From the NCBI GenBank assembly GCA_024642665.1, contig JAHEAR010000007.1, positions 37,942-89,200 on the forward strand: a stretch of DNA of 51,259 bases, in the 5' to 3' direction. Below, in pieces: positions 9,773 to 17,464 of this stretch. Below the pieces are notes generated by a model. It saw only the letters and a list, made by a program, of their open reading frames with translations, was not told the origin of the DNA and searched no databases. Position 1 is the stretch's first letter. Every line of letters begins with the position of its first letter. The position numbers were made by a program, and so were the translations under genes. Source of the stretch: Bacteroidota bacterium. GTDB taxonomy: Bacteria; Bacteroidota; Bacteroidia; Chitinophagales; Saprospiraceae.

Positions 9773-10780
9773 TTACAGGGGTGCTTTCGAAGAGTTGTAA
9801 ATGAAAGCCGTTACGACCTGACCCACGGCACCTAAGGTGTTAGGATCAATGACATTCATATTGTCATCATGTGTATGCCAGTGAGCACCAAATCCATTAG
9901 GATGCTCGATGGATTTGTAGATGATATCAATCATTGGAATTTCCGTGTTCAGATTGACAAAGAAATGATCATCTGTCACCGGTCCGGTATACATATCCAC
10001 AAAGTAGTTGGATTTGTTCATTCCTTTTGCGAGAGCCCATACGTTATTATATACTTTTTGAATATTGCTCACCTTCGCAGGAAAGAATACACCGGTCAGT
10101 TGCTCTTTTCTAAAAACAGCACCTTTTGCTCCCACCATATCCAATAGGATGCCATACTCTGCGCGGTAACTGTTTACATGCGGGTTTTTACTCCAATATT
10201 GTGATCCCAGGCACCAGCTTTCGCTGCCTCCGCTGGTAGAACCCTGATCTTCCGCATCAAATAAAATGATGTCAACACCAATGCCAATTGGATTATCCTG
10301 GATCAATCTGGCGACTTCGAGTAAAACACCTACACCACTTCCTCCATCATCGGCCCCATCATGTGGCTTGTCCGGATTAGTAATATCTTCATCTGCCACA
10401 TAGCGTGTATCCCAATGCGCGGCCAGCACCACACGTCTGGCATAGGTAGGATTGAAAGAAGCGATGATATTGGCGGAGCGTACTTCACCGATGGTGGAAG
10501 TTTTTGCCTTAAAGGTTTGTTCTTTAACGGAAGCACCTGTAGATTTTAATGTATTCACCAACCATTCACGCGTTGCCTGATGACCATCAGTGCCCGGTAC
10601 CCTTGGCCCAAAAGCCACCTGTTGACTTACATAGTGAAAGGCAGAGTCTTTTGAAAACACCGGCACTTTAACCGGTGCAGCTGATGTCGGATGGTCCTCA
10701 ACCGGGGTCGTAGTCGCCGGATCGTTTTTACAAGCGACGATCAGTAGGAGCAGGAAGATTGAAAAGAATATCTGTTTCAT
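9773..10780 (-). CDS. M28 family metallopeptidase / glutaminyl-peptide cyclotransferase-like lipoprotein
   Basis: Predicted zinc-dependent enzyme of the M28 fold, anchored as a lipoprotein. I use the ATG at 10780 and not an upstream in-frame start at 10840, because MKQIFFSIFLLLLIVAC is a clean lipoprotein signal with Cys17 as the lipidated residue. The protein is then 335 aa. Zinc-ligand motifs in order are LAAHWDTRY (His), DGADDGGSG (Asp), DAEDQG (Glu/Asp) and a C-terminal HWHTHDD. This arrangement resembles animal and Bacteroidota M28-type glutaminyl cyclases as much as aminopeptidases. A cyclase role would suit this genome, where several exported proteins start with Gln after signal cleavage. 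Substrate choice cannot be settled from sequence alone. Copy 2 of the dispersed element begins 16 bp upstream of the start codon. Confidence 0.85.
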   Translation of the reverse strand: MKQIFFSIFLLLLIVACKNDPATTTPVEDHPTSAAPVKVPVFSKDSAFHYVSQQVAFGPRVPGTDGHQATREWLVNTLKSTGASVKEQTFKAKTSTIGEVRSANIIASFNPTYARRVVLAAHWDTRYVADEDITNPDKPHDGADDGGSGVGVLLEVARLIQDNPIGIGVDIILFDAEDQGSTSGGSESWCLGSQYWSKNPHVNSYRAEYGILLDMVGAKGAVFRKEQLTGVFFPAKVSNIQKVYNNVWALAKGMNKSNYFVDMYTGPVTDDHFFVNLNTEIPMIDIIYKSIEHPNGFGAHWHTHDDNMNVIDPNTLGAVGQVVTAFIYNSSKAPL

Positions 10781-10795
10781 TTGATGAGTGGTGAA

Positions 10796-10910
10796 TGTGT
10801 TTATGCGTTTAGAGAGTTTAGCACTCAGCGCCGTTGGCACTTGTTGCTTAGAAGGTTTAGTTTATTATATGTGTAGGCTATTTGATATAGGTTTAAATGG
10901 TTAGGATCCT
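10796..10910 (+). repeat. Dispersed GTTTAG hairpin element, copy 2
   Basis: Reads TGTGTTTA, then a GTTTAGAGAGTTTAG arm, a GCGCCGTTGGCAC hairpin core, and a CTTAGAAGGTTTAG arm. The tail GGTTTAAATGGTTAG follows at about 10890-10904. It lies in the 310-bp space between the cysS stop and the M28 lipoprotein start, immediately upstream of the latter. Confidence 0.75.
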
Positions 10911-10983
10911 TTAAAGCTATCTGTTGGAAAATTATTTCGCACACAGAAGCGCAGTTTTGATTTTTTCTGTTAAGCAATTTTTG

Positions 10984-11095
10984 TAATTCGTAATTCGTAA
11001 TTCGTAATTTTTATTTTATCCTACGCCCTACGCCCTACGCCCTACGCCCTACGCCCTGCGCCCTGCGCCCTTTGCCCTTTGCCCTGCGCCCTATG
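10984..11095. repeat. Heptanucleotide repeat arrays (TAATTCG and CCCTACG)
   Basis: Three tandem TAATTCG units (10984-11004) are followed, after a short T-rich spacer, by eleven consecutive heptamers from 11019 to 11095: TCCTACG, CCCTACG four times, CCCTGCG twice, CCCTTTG twice, CCCTGCG and CCCTATG. The phase is never broken. The last unit contains the cysS stop codon (11091-11093, read on the minus strand). The 45461-45649 array belongs to the same heptamer family. Confidence 0.9.
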
Positions 11096-12590
11096 CTTTC
11101 AGCGCCCAACTTGTTCCATCCTTTCCATCTTTGAGATCAATTTTAATTTCATTCAATGTATCTCTGATTTTATCGGAAGTAGGCCAGTCTTTATTTTCAC
11201 GTGCCTGTTGACGCATATCAATGACGAGTTTCATCAAACCATCTAACTGATCCATGTGTCCATTATGATCTTCTGTTTCTTTTTTCAAACCAAAAACGAC
11301 AAACAGTAAGTCTTCAAAACCTTTTTTTGCAAGGTCCAGCGCATATTGTCCTGCATCATCGACATTTAATTGCCCATCAGACAGTTTGTTGATGGTAGGT
11401 ATCAACTCAAACAATCTGGCCAGAGCTTTTGGCGTATTGAAATCATCGTTCATTTCTTCAACGGCCGCCTGTATCGTTTGTTCAATTTCTATAGCCACGG
11501 GTGAGTCGCTTTTAGGATTTGCGGATGAAAGCTCCAGAAGTGTTTTGTATGCCTCCATCAAACGCTGATATCCTTTTTCAGCGGCTTGTAGCGAAGTATC
11601 ATTCAGATCAAGTGTGCTGCCGTAATGCGCCTGGAGAAAAAAGAATCTCAAAACCATTGGCGAATAGGCTTTGCTGATATGATCACTATCCCCTGTAAAT
11701 AACTCTGTGGGGGTGATATTATTGCCATCGCTTTTGGACATCTTTTTTCCATTTAACAACAGCATATTACTATGAATCCAATAGTTGGCCGGTGTGTTTC
11801 CGCAAGCTCCGTAATTCTGGGCTATTTCATTTTCATGATGGGGAAATTTCAGATCATTTCCTCCGCCATGGATATCAAAACGCTCTCCTAAATATTTTGT
11901 GCTCATCACAGAACATTCGAGGTGCCAGCCCGGAAATCCATCCGACCATGGCGCATTCCATCGCAGCAGGTGTCGTTCATCTGCTTTAATCCAGATCGCA
12001 AAATCTGATGGGTGTCTTTTCTCACCCTGATTTTTCAGATCTCTTGTTTCCACCAATAGGTCTTCAACTTTTCTTCCGGACAGCTTTCCATAAATGTCTG
12101 CTTCCTGGATCAGCTTGTTCGTATCAAAATAAACGCTGCCATTAGCTTCATAGCCATATCCTCGCTTGATGATTTCCTCGACCATTTCAATTTGTTCAAG
12201 GATATGTCCGGTGGCCCTGGGCTCGATGCTTGGTTCCAGCGTGTTGAAACGACGCATGATATCATGAAACCCATTCGAATATCGCTGGACAATTTCCATG
12301 GGCTCGATTTGTTCAAGTCGTGCTTTCTTACTGATTTTATCCTCAGCATTTGAATCTGCATCTCCTTCCAGATGACCTACATCCGTAATATTTCGCACAT
12401 ACCTGACCTTGTATCCGAGATACATCAGATATCGGTAGATGATGTCAAAACTGACAAAGGTGCGGCAATTACCAATGTGGACATCACTATAAACGGTTGG
12501 ACCACAGACGTACATGCCTATTCGTCCTTCATGGATGGGCTGGAATACTTCCTTCGTGCCACTGATGCTATTTTGGATTTTTAAGCTCAT
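11091..12590 (-). CDS. cysS: Cysteinyl-tRNA synthetase
   Basis: Charges tRNA-Cys with cysteine in the cytoplasm; class I synthetase. At 499 aa it is slightly longer than the typical 460-490. The class I signatures are HIGN (38-41, after PTVYSDV) and KKMSKSDGN (about residue 283). The catalytic zinc site is indicated by Cys29 (MYVCGPT) and GWHLECSVMS with HHENEIAQ. An anticodon-binding C-terminal domain follows. The ATG at 12590 gives the canonical N-terminus. The stop codon is supplied by a heptamer repeat array. A TATTTTTG box lies just upstream of the start. Confidence 0.97.
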   Translation of the reverse strand: MSLKIQNSISGTKEVFQPIHEGRIGMYVCGPTVYSDVHIGNCRTFVSFDIIYRYLMYLGYKVRYVRNITDVGHLEGDADSNAEDKISKKARLEQIEPMEIVQRYSNGFHDIMRRFNTLEPSIEPRATGHILEQIEMVEEIIKRGYGYEANGSVYFDTNKLIQEADIYGKLSGRKVEDLLVETRDLKNQGEKRHPSDFAIWIKADERHLLRWNAPWSDGFPGWHLECSVMSTKYLGERFDIHGGGNDLKFPHHENEIAQNYGACGNTPANYWIHSNMLLLNGKKMSKSDGNNITPTELFTGDSDHISKAYSPMVLRFFFLQAHYGSTLDLNDTSLQAAEKGYQRLMEAYKTLLELSSANPKSDSPVAIEIEQTIQAAVEEMNDDFNTPKALARLFELIPTINKLSDGQLNVDDAGQYALDLAKKGFEDLLFVVFGLKKETEDHNGHMDQLDGLMKLVIDMRQQARENKDWPTSDKIRDTLNEIKIDLKDGKDGTSWALKA

Positions 12591-12595
12591 AGCGG

Positions 12596-12603
12596 CAAAA
12601 ATA
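12596..12603 (-). promoter_or_regulatory. Putative -7 promoter box of cysS
   Basis: On the minus strand this reads TATTTTTG, matching TAnnTTTG, six bases upstream of the cysS ATG. No clear -33 TTTG is visible. Transcription would begin at or just before the start codon, so the leader would be extremely short. Confidence 0.35.
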
Positions 12604-12622
12604 AGCTATTGAAACGAAGCCA

Positions 12623-13720
12623 TCAGGATCCCGGGGTATTGTTGATACAAATCCCTGTTGTGATAGGGTAGTGATCACTGAATTTCAGGCGATAGGTATG
12701 GTGATCTTTGAAGCTGATCTGTGAGGTGCCAAATATATAATCGATTCTTAATAAAGGTAATTGACTCGCATAGGTCGTGCTTAATCCGGTACCTCGATCT
12801 AAAAAGCTATCCTTCAAGTCCTTTGACAGGAGGTGATATACATGAGACAAGGGGGGATCATTACCATCCCCTGCCAGTACTGATGGATAGGGAGAGTGTA
12901 TAACATGGTCCTGGACTTTTTGCGCCTCAAGCGCGCGGAGTCTGGTGGTGTGTCTGTAACGCCTGACAATAAATCGGATATTGTGCCAGGTGTTTTCATT
13001 TTTGAGATCCATGTCCTGGATGAGTTCTTCCGTAGTATTCGTGACACGGTTGGAGACAAGATGCATATTATATACCCGCAACACCCCCTGAGGGGTTTTG
13101 AGGTCAGCCCACATGGCACTCGGACTGGTTTCTTCTCCTTCTATTTCACCATTGGCCAGCACCGGAAAGCGGGATAACATCCAAAGCGAGGATTTTGATG
13201 CATGTAATACATGACCCATACCGAATCGAGCAGCAATTTCTTTCCCGTTAGATACTTCCTGAAGGCACAGTATATCAGGAAACTCTTTCAGGTCACTAAT
13301 CGCCTTATAGAGAGAGTCAATTTTGCCGGCTACATCTTTTTCTGATTTAGCAGGAATCATGGACATCCCCTTTAAATTATAGGACATAATTCGGATTGAC
13401 TCAATACAAGAGGCTGCTTCTTTGGTACTAATAGAAAACATCTTGATGTATCGGACATGATTTGGAATGCCGGCCAGAATGGCTAAGATGGAGAGAATTG
13501 CATACCAACTTCTGAAAAATACCCACCCTAAGGCTAACAACCCATTGACAAACAAAATGAATGGATAAGCAAGGGCCAGCAGGGAAAACCAGCCCCATAT
13601 TTCTACGTTGACATATGGTGTGAGATAGGTGAGCAAAAGAATGGCTGCAAAAATACCATTCAACCAGATGATACACTTTTTTAGCCAGCTGGACTTTCGT
13701 CTATTTTTGGCTCGCGTCAT
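12623..13720 (-). CDS. Endonuclease/exonuclease/phosphatase family membrane protein
   Basis: 365 aa, with a basic N-terminus, about three hydrophobic segments (roughly residues 15-35, 40-62 and 64-90) and then a DNase I-like EEP domain. Visible catalytic motifs are RIMSYNLKG, CLQEVS (metal-binding Glu), VLAGDGNDPPLSH (Asp/Asn position), RIDYIFG and SDHYP (terminal Asp-His). The fold cleaves phosphodiesters or phosphate esters, but the substrate is unknown. It could be a nuclease or a lipid/inositol phosphatase, and the membrane anchor places the domain at the cell envelope. Its start overlaps the end of the upstream rhomboid gene by 20 bp, suggesting translational coupling. Confidence 0.88.
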   Translation of the reverse strand: MTRAKNRRKSSWLKKCIIWLNGIFAAILLLTYLTPYVNVEIWGWFSLLALAYPFILFVNGLLALGWVFFRSWYAILSILAILAGIPNHVRYIKMFSISTKEAASCIESIRIMSYNLKGMSMIPAKSEKDVAGKIDSLYKAISDLKEFPDILCLQEVSNGKEIAARFGMGHVLHASKSSLWMLSRFPVLANGEIEGEETSPSAMWADLKTPQGVLRVYNMHLVSNRVTNTTEELIQDMDLKNENTWHNIRFIVRRYRHTTRLRALEAQKVQDHVIHSPYPSVLAGDGNDPPLSHVYHLLSKDLKDSFLDRGTGLSTTYASQLPLLRIDYIFGTSQISFKDHHTYRLKFSDHYPITTGICINNTPGS

Positions 13721-14621
13721 CTAGATATTTTTTATCCTCCGTGCTGAGCGTCTCGTACCCTGATTGTTTTATTTTATCGAGAATGGCATCGAGCCTTTCC
13801 TGCTCACCCCTATAAGCTTGATCTGTGGGTAAATCACTATCGCTCTTTCGGTTGGCAGACCGATGACTTACTTCCATCGTCACTTTGCGTTTAACTGGCC
13901 TGCGAGCCTGGTGAATGGGTTTTTTAAAGAAGGATAAAATTCGGTTAAAACCATTCGTCAGGTCAGTACCCCGTCGCAGCATATACACATAGAAGAAACC
14001 AAATGCAGCGCCCCCCAAATGAGCCATATGGCCACCCAAATTATCCATATTAGCAATGCCTATTACATAAATCGCCAGCAGACCGGCGACAATATATTTC
14101 AATCGGACATCGCCCAGCAGGAGCAAACGCATTTGATAATCAGGAGCTGTCATCCCTGCTGCGGCTACAATACCCATAATAGCTGCTGAGGCTCCGTGCA
14201 CTGTACTTGATCCGGCATAAATGAGAGGGGCCGTAATCAGAAAAGCGAATGCACCTGCAAGTCCGGAATAAAGATATAATGGCAGCATCCGATGGTCACC
14301 CAGAAGGTCACCGGCTATTCGGCCAAACCAATACAGGATCAACATATTGAATAGCAAATGGAAAAAACCAACATGAGTAAACATATGAGTGATGATCACC
14401 CATGGATGGGAAAGATTCCAAACGAAGTCATTCGAAAGGTATAGGTAATTCATGGTGTTCCCGAAAAGCCCTGATTCCGGGTTAAATCCGGTACCCAGCG
14501 TTATGGCCAGCTGAAATGCCATGACCAGCAGAAATATGAAGACATTGACGATAATTAGTCTTGTAATCGTATTTCCAGACTGAAACTGGAATTGTATGTC
14601 ATTTAAAATCGATCGAAACAC
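13701..14621 (-). CDS. Rhomboid family intramembrane serine protease (long form)
   Basis: 306 aa, about six membrane helices over the first 225 residues and a soluble C-terminal tail. The Ser-His dyad is clear: Ser145 in VHGASAAIMG and His201 in GGHMAHLGG. The accessory HLLFNMLILYWFG helix is typical of rhomboids. It cleaves membrane proteins within the bilayer; substrates are unknown. The tail (about 230-306) is basic, then acidic-helical (LDAILDKIKQSGYETLSTED), like tails I associate with Bacteroidota rhomboids. The start codon is GTG at 14621, and a TACTTTTG promoter box sits only 5 bp upstream. The downstream EEP gene overlaps it. A second rhomboid lies 379 bp upstream across a repeat-filled gap. 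Confidence 0.93.
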   Translation of the reverse strand: MFRSILNDIQFQFQSGNTITRLIIVNVFIFLLVMAFQLAITLGTGFNPESGLFGNTMNYLYLSNDFVWNLSHPWVIITHMFTHVGFFHLLFNMLILYWFGRIAGDLLGDHRMLPLYLYSGLAGAFAFLITAPLIYAGSSTVHGASAAIMGIVAAAGMTAPDYQMRLLLLGDVRLKYIVAGLLAIYVIGIANMDNLGGHMAHLGGAAFGFFYVYMLRRGTDLTNGFNRILSFFKKPIHQARRPVKRKVTMEVSHRSANRKSDSDLPTDQAYRGEQERLDAILDKIKQSGYETLSTEDKKYLDDASQK

Positions 14622-14626
14622 AATAT

Positions 14627-14634
14627 CAAAAGTA
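14627..14634 (-). promoter_or_regulatory. Putative -7 promoter box of the long rhomboid gene
   Basis: Minus-strand TACTTTTG matches TAnnTTTG. It ends five bases from the GTG start codon, which would make the transcript leaderless or nearly so. Confidence 0.35.
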
Positions 14635-14698
14635 CGTGATATACAGGAAACGAATAAATCAAAAGGAAAGTTGGGGATAATTAAAATGATAAGTCATT

Positions 14699-14785
14699 TG
14701 TGTTGAGAAAGTTGAGCACGCAGCACCGTGGGCGCCTGTTGTTGAGAAGGTTTAGTTTCAGAAATAAGGTTAAATGGTTAGCGGA
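14699..14785 (+). repeat. Dispersed GTTTAG hairpin element, copy 3
   Basis: TGTGTTGAGAAAGTTGAG arm, CACCGTGGGCGCC hairpin core, GTTGAGAAGGTTTAG arm, then TTTCAGAAATAAGG and TTAAATGGTTAG. This is one of two copies with the full tail. The other is at 21034-21123, inverted. Confidence 0.75.
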
Positions 14786-14832
14786 ATAGAAGGTTATTTT
14801 GGTTTATGGTTGAAAGTTTAAGGGATAGTAGG

Positions 14833-14990
14833 GTCGCGTGTCGTCTAGTCGCGCGTCTGATGTCTCATTTGGTGAGTTAGTGATTGCGTGAGTTAGTGAG
14901 TCGCGCGTCGCGTGTCGTCTAGTCTCGCGTCTCAGGTCTCATTTGGTGATTGCGTGAGGTAGTGAGTCTCGCGTCAGGAGTCTCGTGTCT
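14833..14990. repeat. GTCTCGC-word tandem repeat between the two rhomboid genes
   Basis: A unit of about 74 bp starting GTCGCGTGTCGTCTAGTC at 14833 recurs at 14907 with one internal 8-base difference. Within it, heptamer words such as GTCTCGC, GTCTCAG and GTCTCAT recur in a 7-nt rhythm. With the element at 14699-14785 it fills the 379-bp gap 14622-15000. No coding frame or RNA gene is visible. Confidence 0.8.
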
Positions 14991-15000
14991 TAAAAAAATC

Positions 15001-15615
15001 CTAACTCAAAAAACGTCCGCCTTTCTTCCAATATTTAGCCAGAATAAATCCTGCTAAAGCACCACCCAGGTGAGCGAAATGTGCCACATTGCCGCCGGAA
15101 CCGGTAAGGCCGGAATAGAGTCCAATCCCGATAAGGATCACTGCCATCAGCCAGGCTTTGATGGGGATTGGAGGAAATAAAAGCATCAGCTCACGATCCG
15201 GAAATAATGTTGCAAATGCAATAGTGACCCCAAATACGGCACCGGAGGCGCCCAGTACTGAAAAGAAAGGAGGTCCGGTAGCAGGGTCAAGTAAGTAAGG
15301 CACATACCCCACCAGTACGTGCGCTGCAAGTCCTACAAGTCCGGAGATCATATACAAGGCTAAGAAACGCTTAGGGCCTAAATACATCTCTACCATCGGG
15401 CCCAGAAAATACAAACTGAGCATATTGAAAAGAATATGCGTAACACCGGCATGCGCAAACATGTAAGTAATAATCTGGAAAGGCTGGAAATGTCCTGTAG
15501 CCGGTGAATAAAAGGGAAGCATGTTTCCAATCGCAGGAGGTAATATCATCATGCCAACAAATACAATGACATTAATGATGATCAGATGTTTTACTATACC
15601 GGTAAGGGGCATCAT
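15001..15615 (-). CDS. Rhomboid family intramembrane serine protease (short form)
   Basis: 204 aa, six hydrophobic helices and almost no soluble part. The catalytic Ser124 lies in VLGASGAVFG and His182 in FAHLGGALAG. The HILFNMLSLYFLG segment is the usual rhomboid helix 2. It starts 23 bp after the mutL stop in the same direction, so it probably belongs to the PurF-like/mutL transcript. The longer paralogue lies downstream. The two differ mainly by the soluble tail and may divide substrates, which is inference. Confidence 0.93.
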   Translation of the reverse strand: MMPLTGIVKHLIIINVIVFVGMMILPPAIGNMLPFYSPATGHFQPFQIITYMFAHAGVTHILFNMLSLYFLGPMVEMYLGPKRFLALYMISGLVGLAAHVLVGYVPYLLDPATGPPFFSVLGASGAVFGVTIAFATLFPDRELMLLFPPIPIKAWLMAVILIGIGLYSGLTGSGGNVAHFAHLGGALAGFILAKYWKKGGRFLS

Positions 15616-15638
15616 AAGGCAATAAATTCAAGTAGGTG

Positions 15639-17456
15639 TTATGATTGAAATCGTTTCAGAATTTCTTCTTTTCCAAATGTAATAAAGGTCTTTCTTCCGG
15701 ACGGACTGGTGTACGGGTTATCAGAAGCCATCAATTGATTGATCAGTTGTTGCATTTCTTCAGCAGTCATCAACTCCCCTCTGGGTCGGCTCAAATTGGA
15801 TGCCAGAGCAAAAGCAATTTTCTCTACAGGCTTCATTTCAATTTTCTGATGACCTTCTTTAAAGCGATCTAATATGTCTTCAATCGCCTGCTCCGCAGCC
15901 ATTAAATGGGTCATGATAGCAGGTATGCCATGTACAATAAAAGCATCATGTCCAAATTCAGCCAGATCAAATCCGAGTTGCTGAAGCGAAGGGATTATTT
16001 CTCTAAGGATAGCAGCATCTCCCGTATTGCACTGAATCGTTTCCGGCCAAAGTAATTTTTGTGTAGCAGTTTTTTCTGTTTTCAGATCATTCAGCAATGA
16101 CTCAAACAACACGCGTTCATGGGCTGCCCTCTGGTCTATGACCAGCATGTCGGCGAGACCTGTGACGACGATATAGCGCTGCCATAGTTGCGTAGTGAAA
16201 ATATTGAGTAATGGATCTGTGTCTGTATATTGATTTTCGATTCCGGGTGCTGCCTCAGAAATGAAACTCGATTGATCTTCAGTTTTTTCAATTGAAAATC
16301 CCTCAATAGACTGGAGCAAAGCACCCCATTTTTTAATGTTTTCTTTTTCCTGATGCTGGTCTCGCTGATGCGAACTAAATCCAATATCACCCGATTCCCG
16401 TTTACTACTATCACTTGTTGACCTGTTCAATCCCACTTCCTGATCAAAATCAAGCGAAGGCATGATACTGTACTTTCCTAAAGCATGACGACAGGCAACA
16501 CGCAGATAGTTGTATATAATACGCTCATCTTCAAATTTGATCTCCTGTTTAGTCGGGTGCACATTGACATCAATTTTTTCAGCATCAATGGCAAGAAATA
16601 ATACATAAAAAGGATGTTGATCAGACGGAAGAATTTCTTCATAGGCACTCTTCACCGCGTGCTGAAGATAAGGACTGCGAATATATCGGCGGTTAACAAA
16701 AATGAATTGTTCGCCTCTTGACTTTTTTCCAAGCTTGGGTTTTCCAATATAACCGGCGAAGTTGACATAGTTTGTATCTTCTTCAACAGGAACCAGATGC
16801 TCGTTAACCTTTTTACCAAAAATTCCAATGATACGATTTCGCAAGGAACCAGCCGATAGGTTATACACTTCCTGATCGTTGTGAAACAGCTTAAATTGTA
16901 TATGTTCAAAGGCAAGCGAGAGTCGGTGGAATTCATCCAGTATATGGCGCATTTCCACAGGATCGCTTTTCAGGAATTTTCTTCGTGCCGGCACATTATA
17001 AAACAAATTGCGAACAATGATCGATGTGCCTACAGGGCATTGACAACCTTCCTGTGCAGTTACGACAGAACCTTCGATCAGGATTCTGGTCCCAATGGCA
17101 TCCGCTTCGCGTCTTGTTTTGATTTCCATGTGAGCAATAGCAGCTATTGAAGCCAGGGCTTCTCCCCGGAAACCCATCGTTTGGATATCAAAAAGATCCT
17201 CTGCCGTCTTTAGTTTCGACGTAGCATGGCGTTCAAGACTCATGCGAGCATCGGTGGGGGACATGCCTGATCCATTGTCCTGAACCTGGATAATCGTTTT
17301 GCCGGCATCCTTGACGATCACGTTGATTTCAGTAGCTCCTGCATCGACCGCATTATCGAGCAACTCTTTGATGACAGAAGCAGGCCGCTGGATGACTTCA
17401 CCAGCAGCAATTTGGTTTGCAATCGAATCGGGCAGAAGCCTAATGATATCCGACAT
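15639..17456 (-). CDS. mutL: DNA mismatch repair protein MutL
   Basis: Matchmaker between MutS and the downstream excision machinery. 605 aa. The N-terminal GHKL ATPase (about 1-330) shows the E-N motif in IKELLDNAVDAGA, DNGSGM and TMGFRGEALASIA. A variable linker (about 335-410) leads to the C-terminal dimerisation domain. Endonuclease-type MutL proteins carry DQHA-x2-E-x4-E, a C-containing ACHxA segment and CPHGRP. Here the first reads DQRAAHERVLFE (about 441-452, His to Arg). The second is replaced by ALASNLSRPRG and the third by SPSGRK (about 583-588). The nuclease site therefore looks incomplete. Other Bacteroidota MutLs, from memory, also lack CPHGRP. Eight bases separate it from the PurF-like gene upstream. 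Confidence 0.96.
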   Translation of the reverse strand: MSDIIRLLPDSIANQIAAGEVIQRPASVIKELLDNAVDAGATEINVIVKDAGKTIIQVQDNGSGMSPTDARMSLERHATSKLKTAEDLFDIQTMGFRGEALASIAAIAHMEIKTRREADAIGTRILIEGSVVTAQEGCQCPVGTSIIVRNLFYNVPARRKFLKSDPVEMRHILDEFHRLSLAFEHIQFKLFHNDQEVYNLSAGSLRNRIIGIFGKKVNEHLVPVEEDTNYVNFAGYIGKPKLGKKSRGEQFIFVNRRYIRSPYLQHAVKSAYEEILPSDQHPFYVLFLAIDAEKIDVNVHPTKQEIKFEDERIIYNYLRVACRHALGKYSIMPSLDFDQEVGLNRSTSDSSKRESGDIGFSSHQRDQHQEKENIKKWGALLQSIEGFSIEKTEDQSSFISEAAPGIENQYTDTDPLLNIFTTQLWQRYIVVTGLADMLVIDQRAAHERVLFESLLNDLKTEKTATQKLLWPETIQCNTGDAAILREIIPSLQQLGFDLAEFGHDAFIVHGIPAIMTHLMAAEQAIEDILDRFKEGHQKIEMKPVEKIAFALASNLSRPRGELMTAEEMQQLINQLMASDNPYTSPSGRKTFITFGKEEILKRFQS

Positions 17457-17464
17457 AATTTTTT

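Noticed and set aside
10984-11095. Possible CRISPR array
   Set aside because: Units are 7 bp with no spacers, and no cas gene is nearby.
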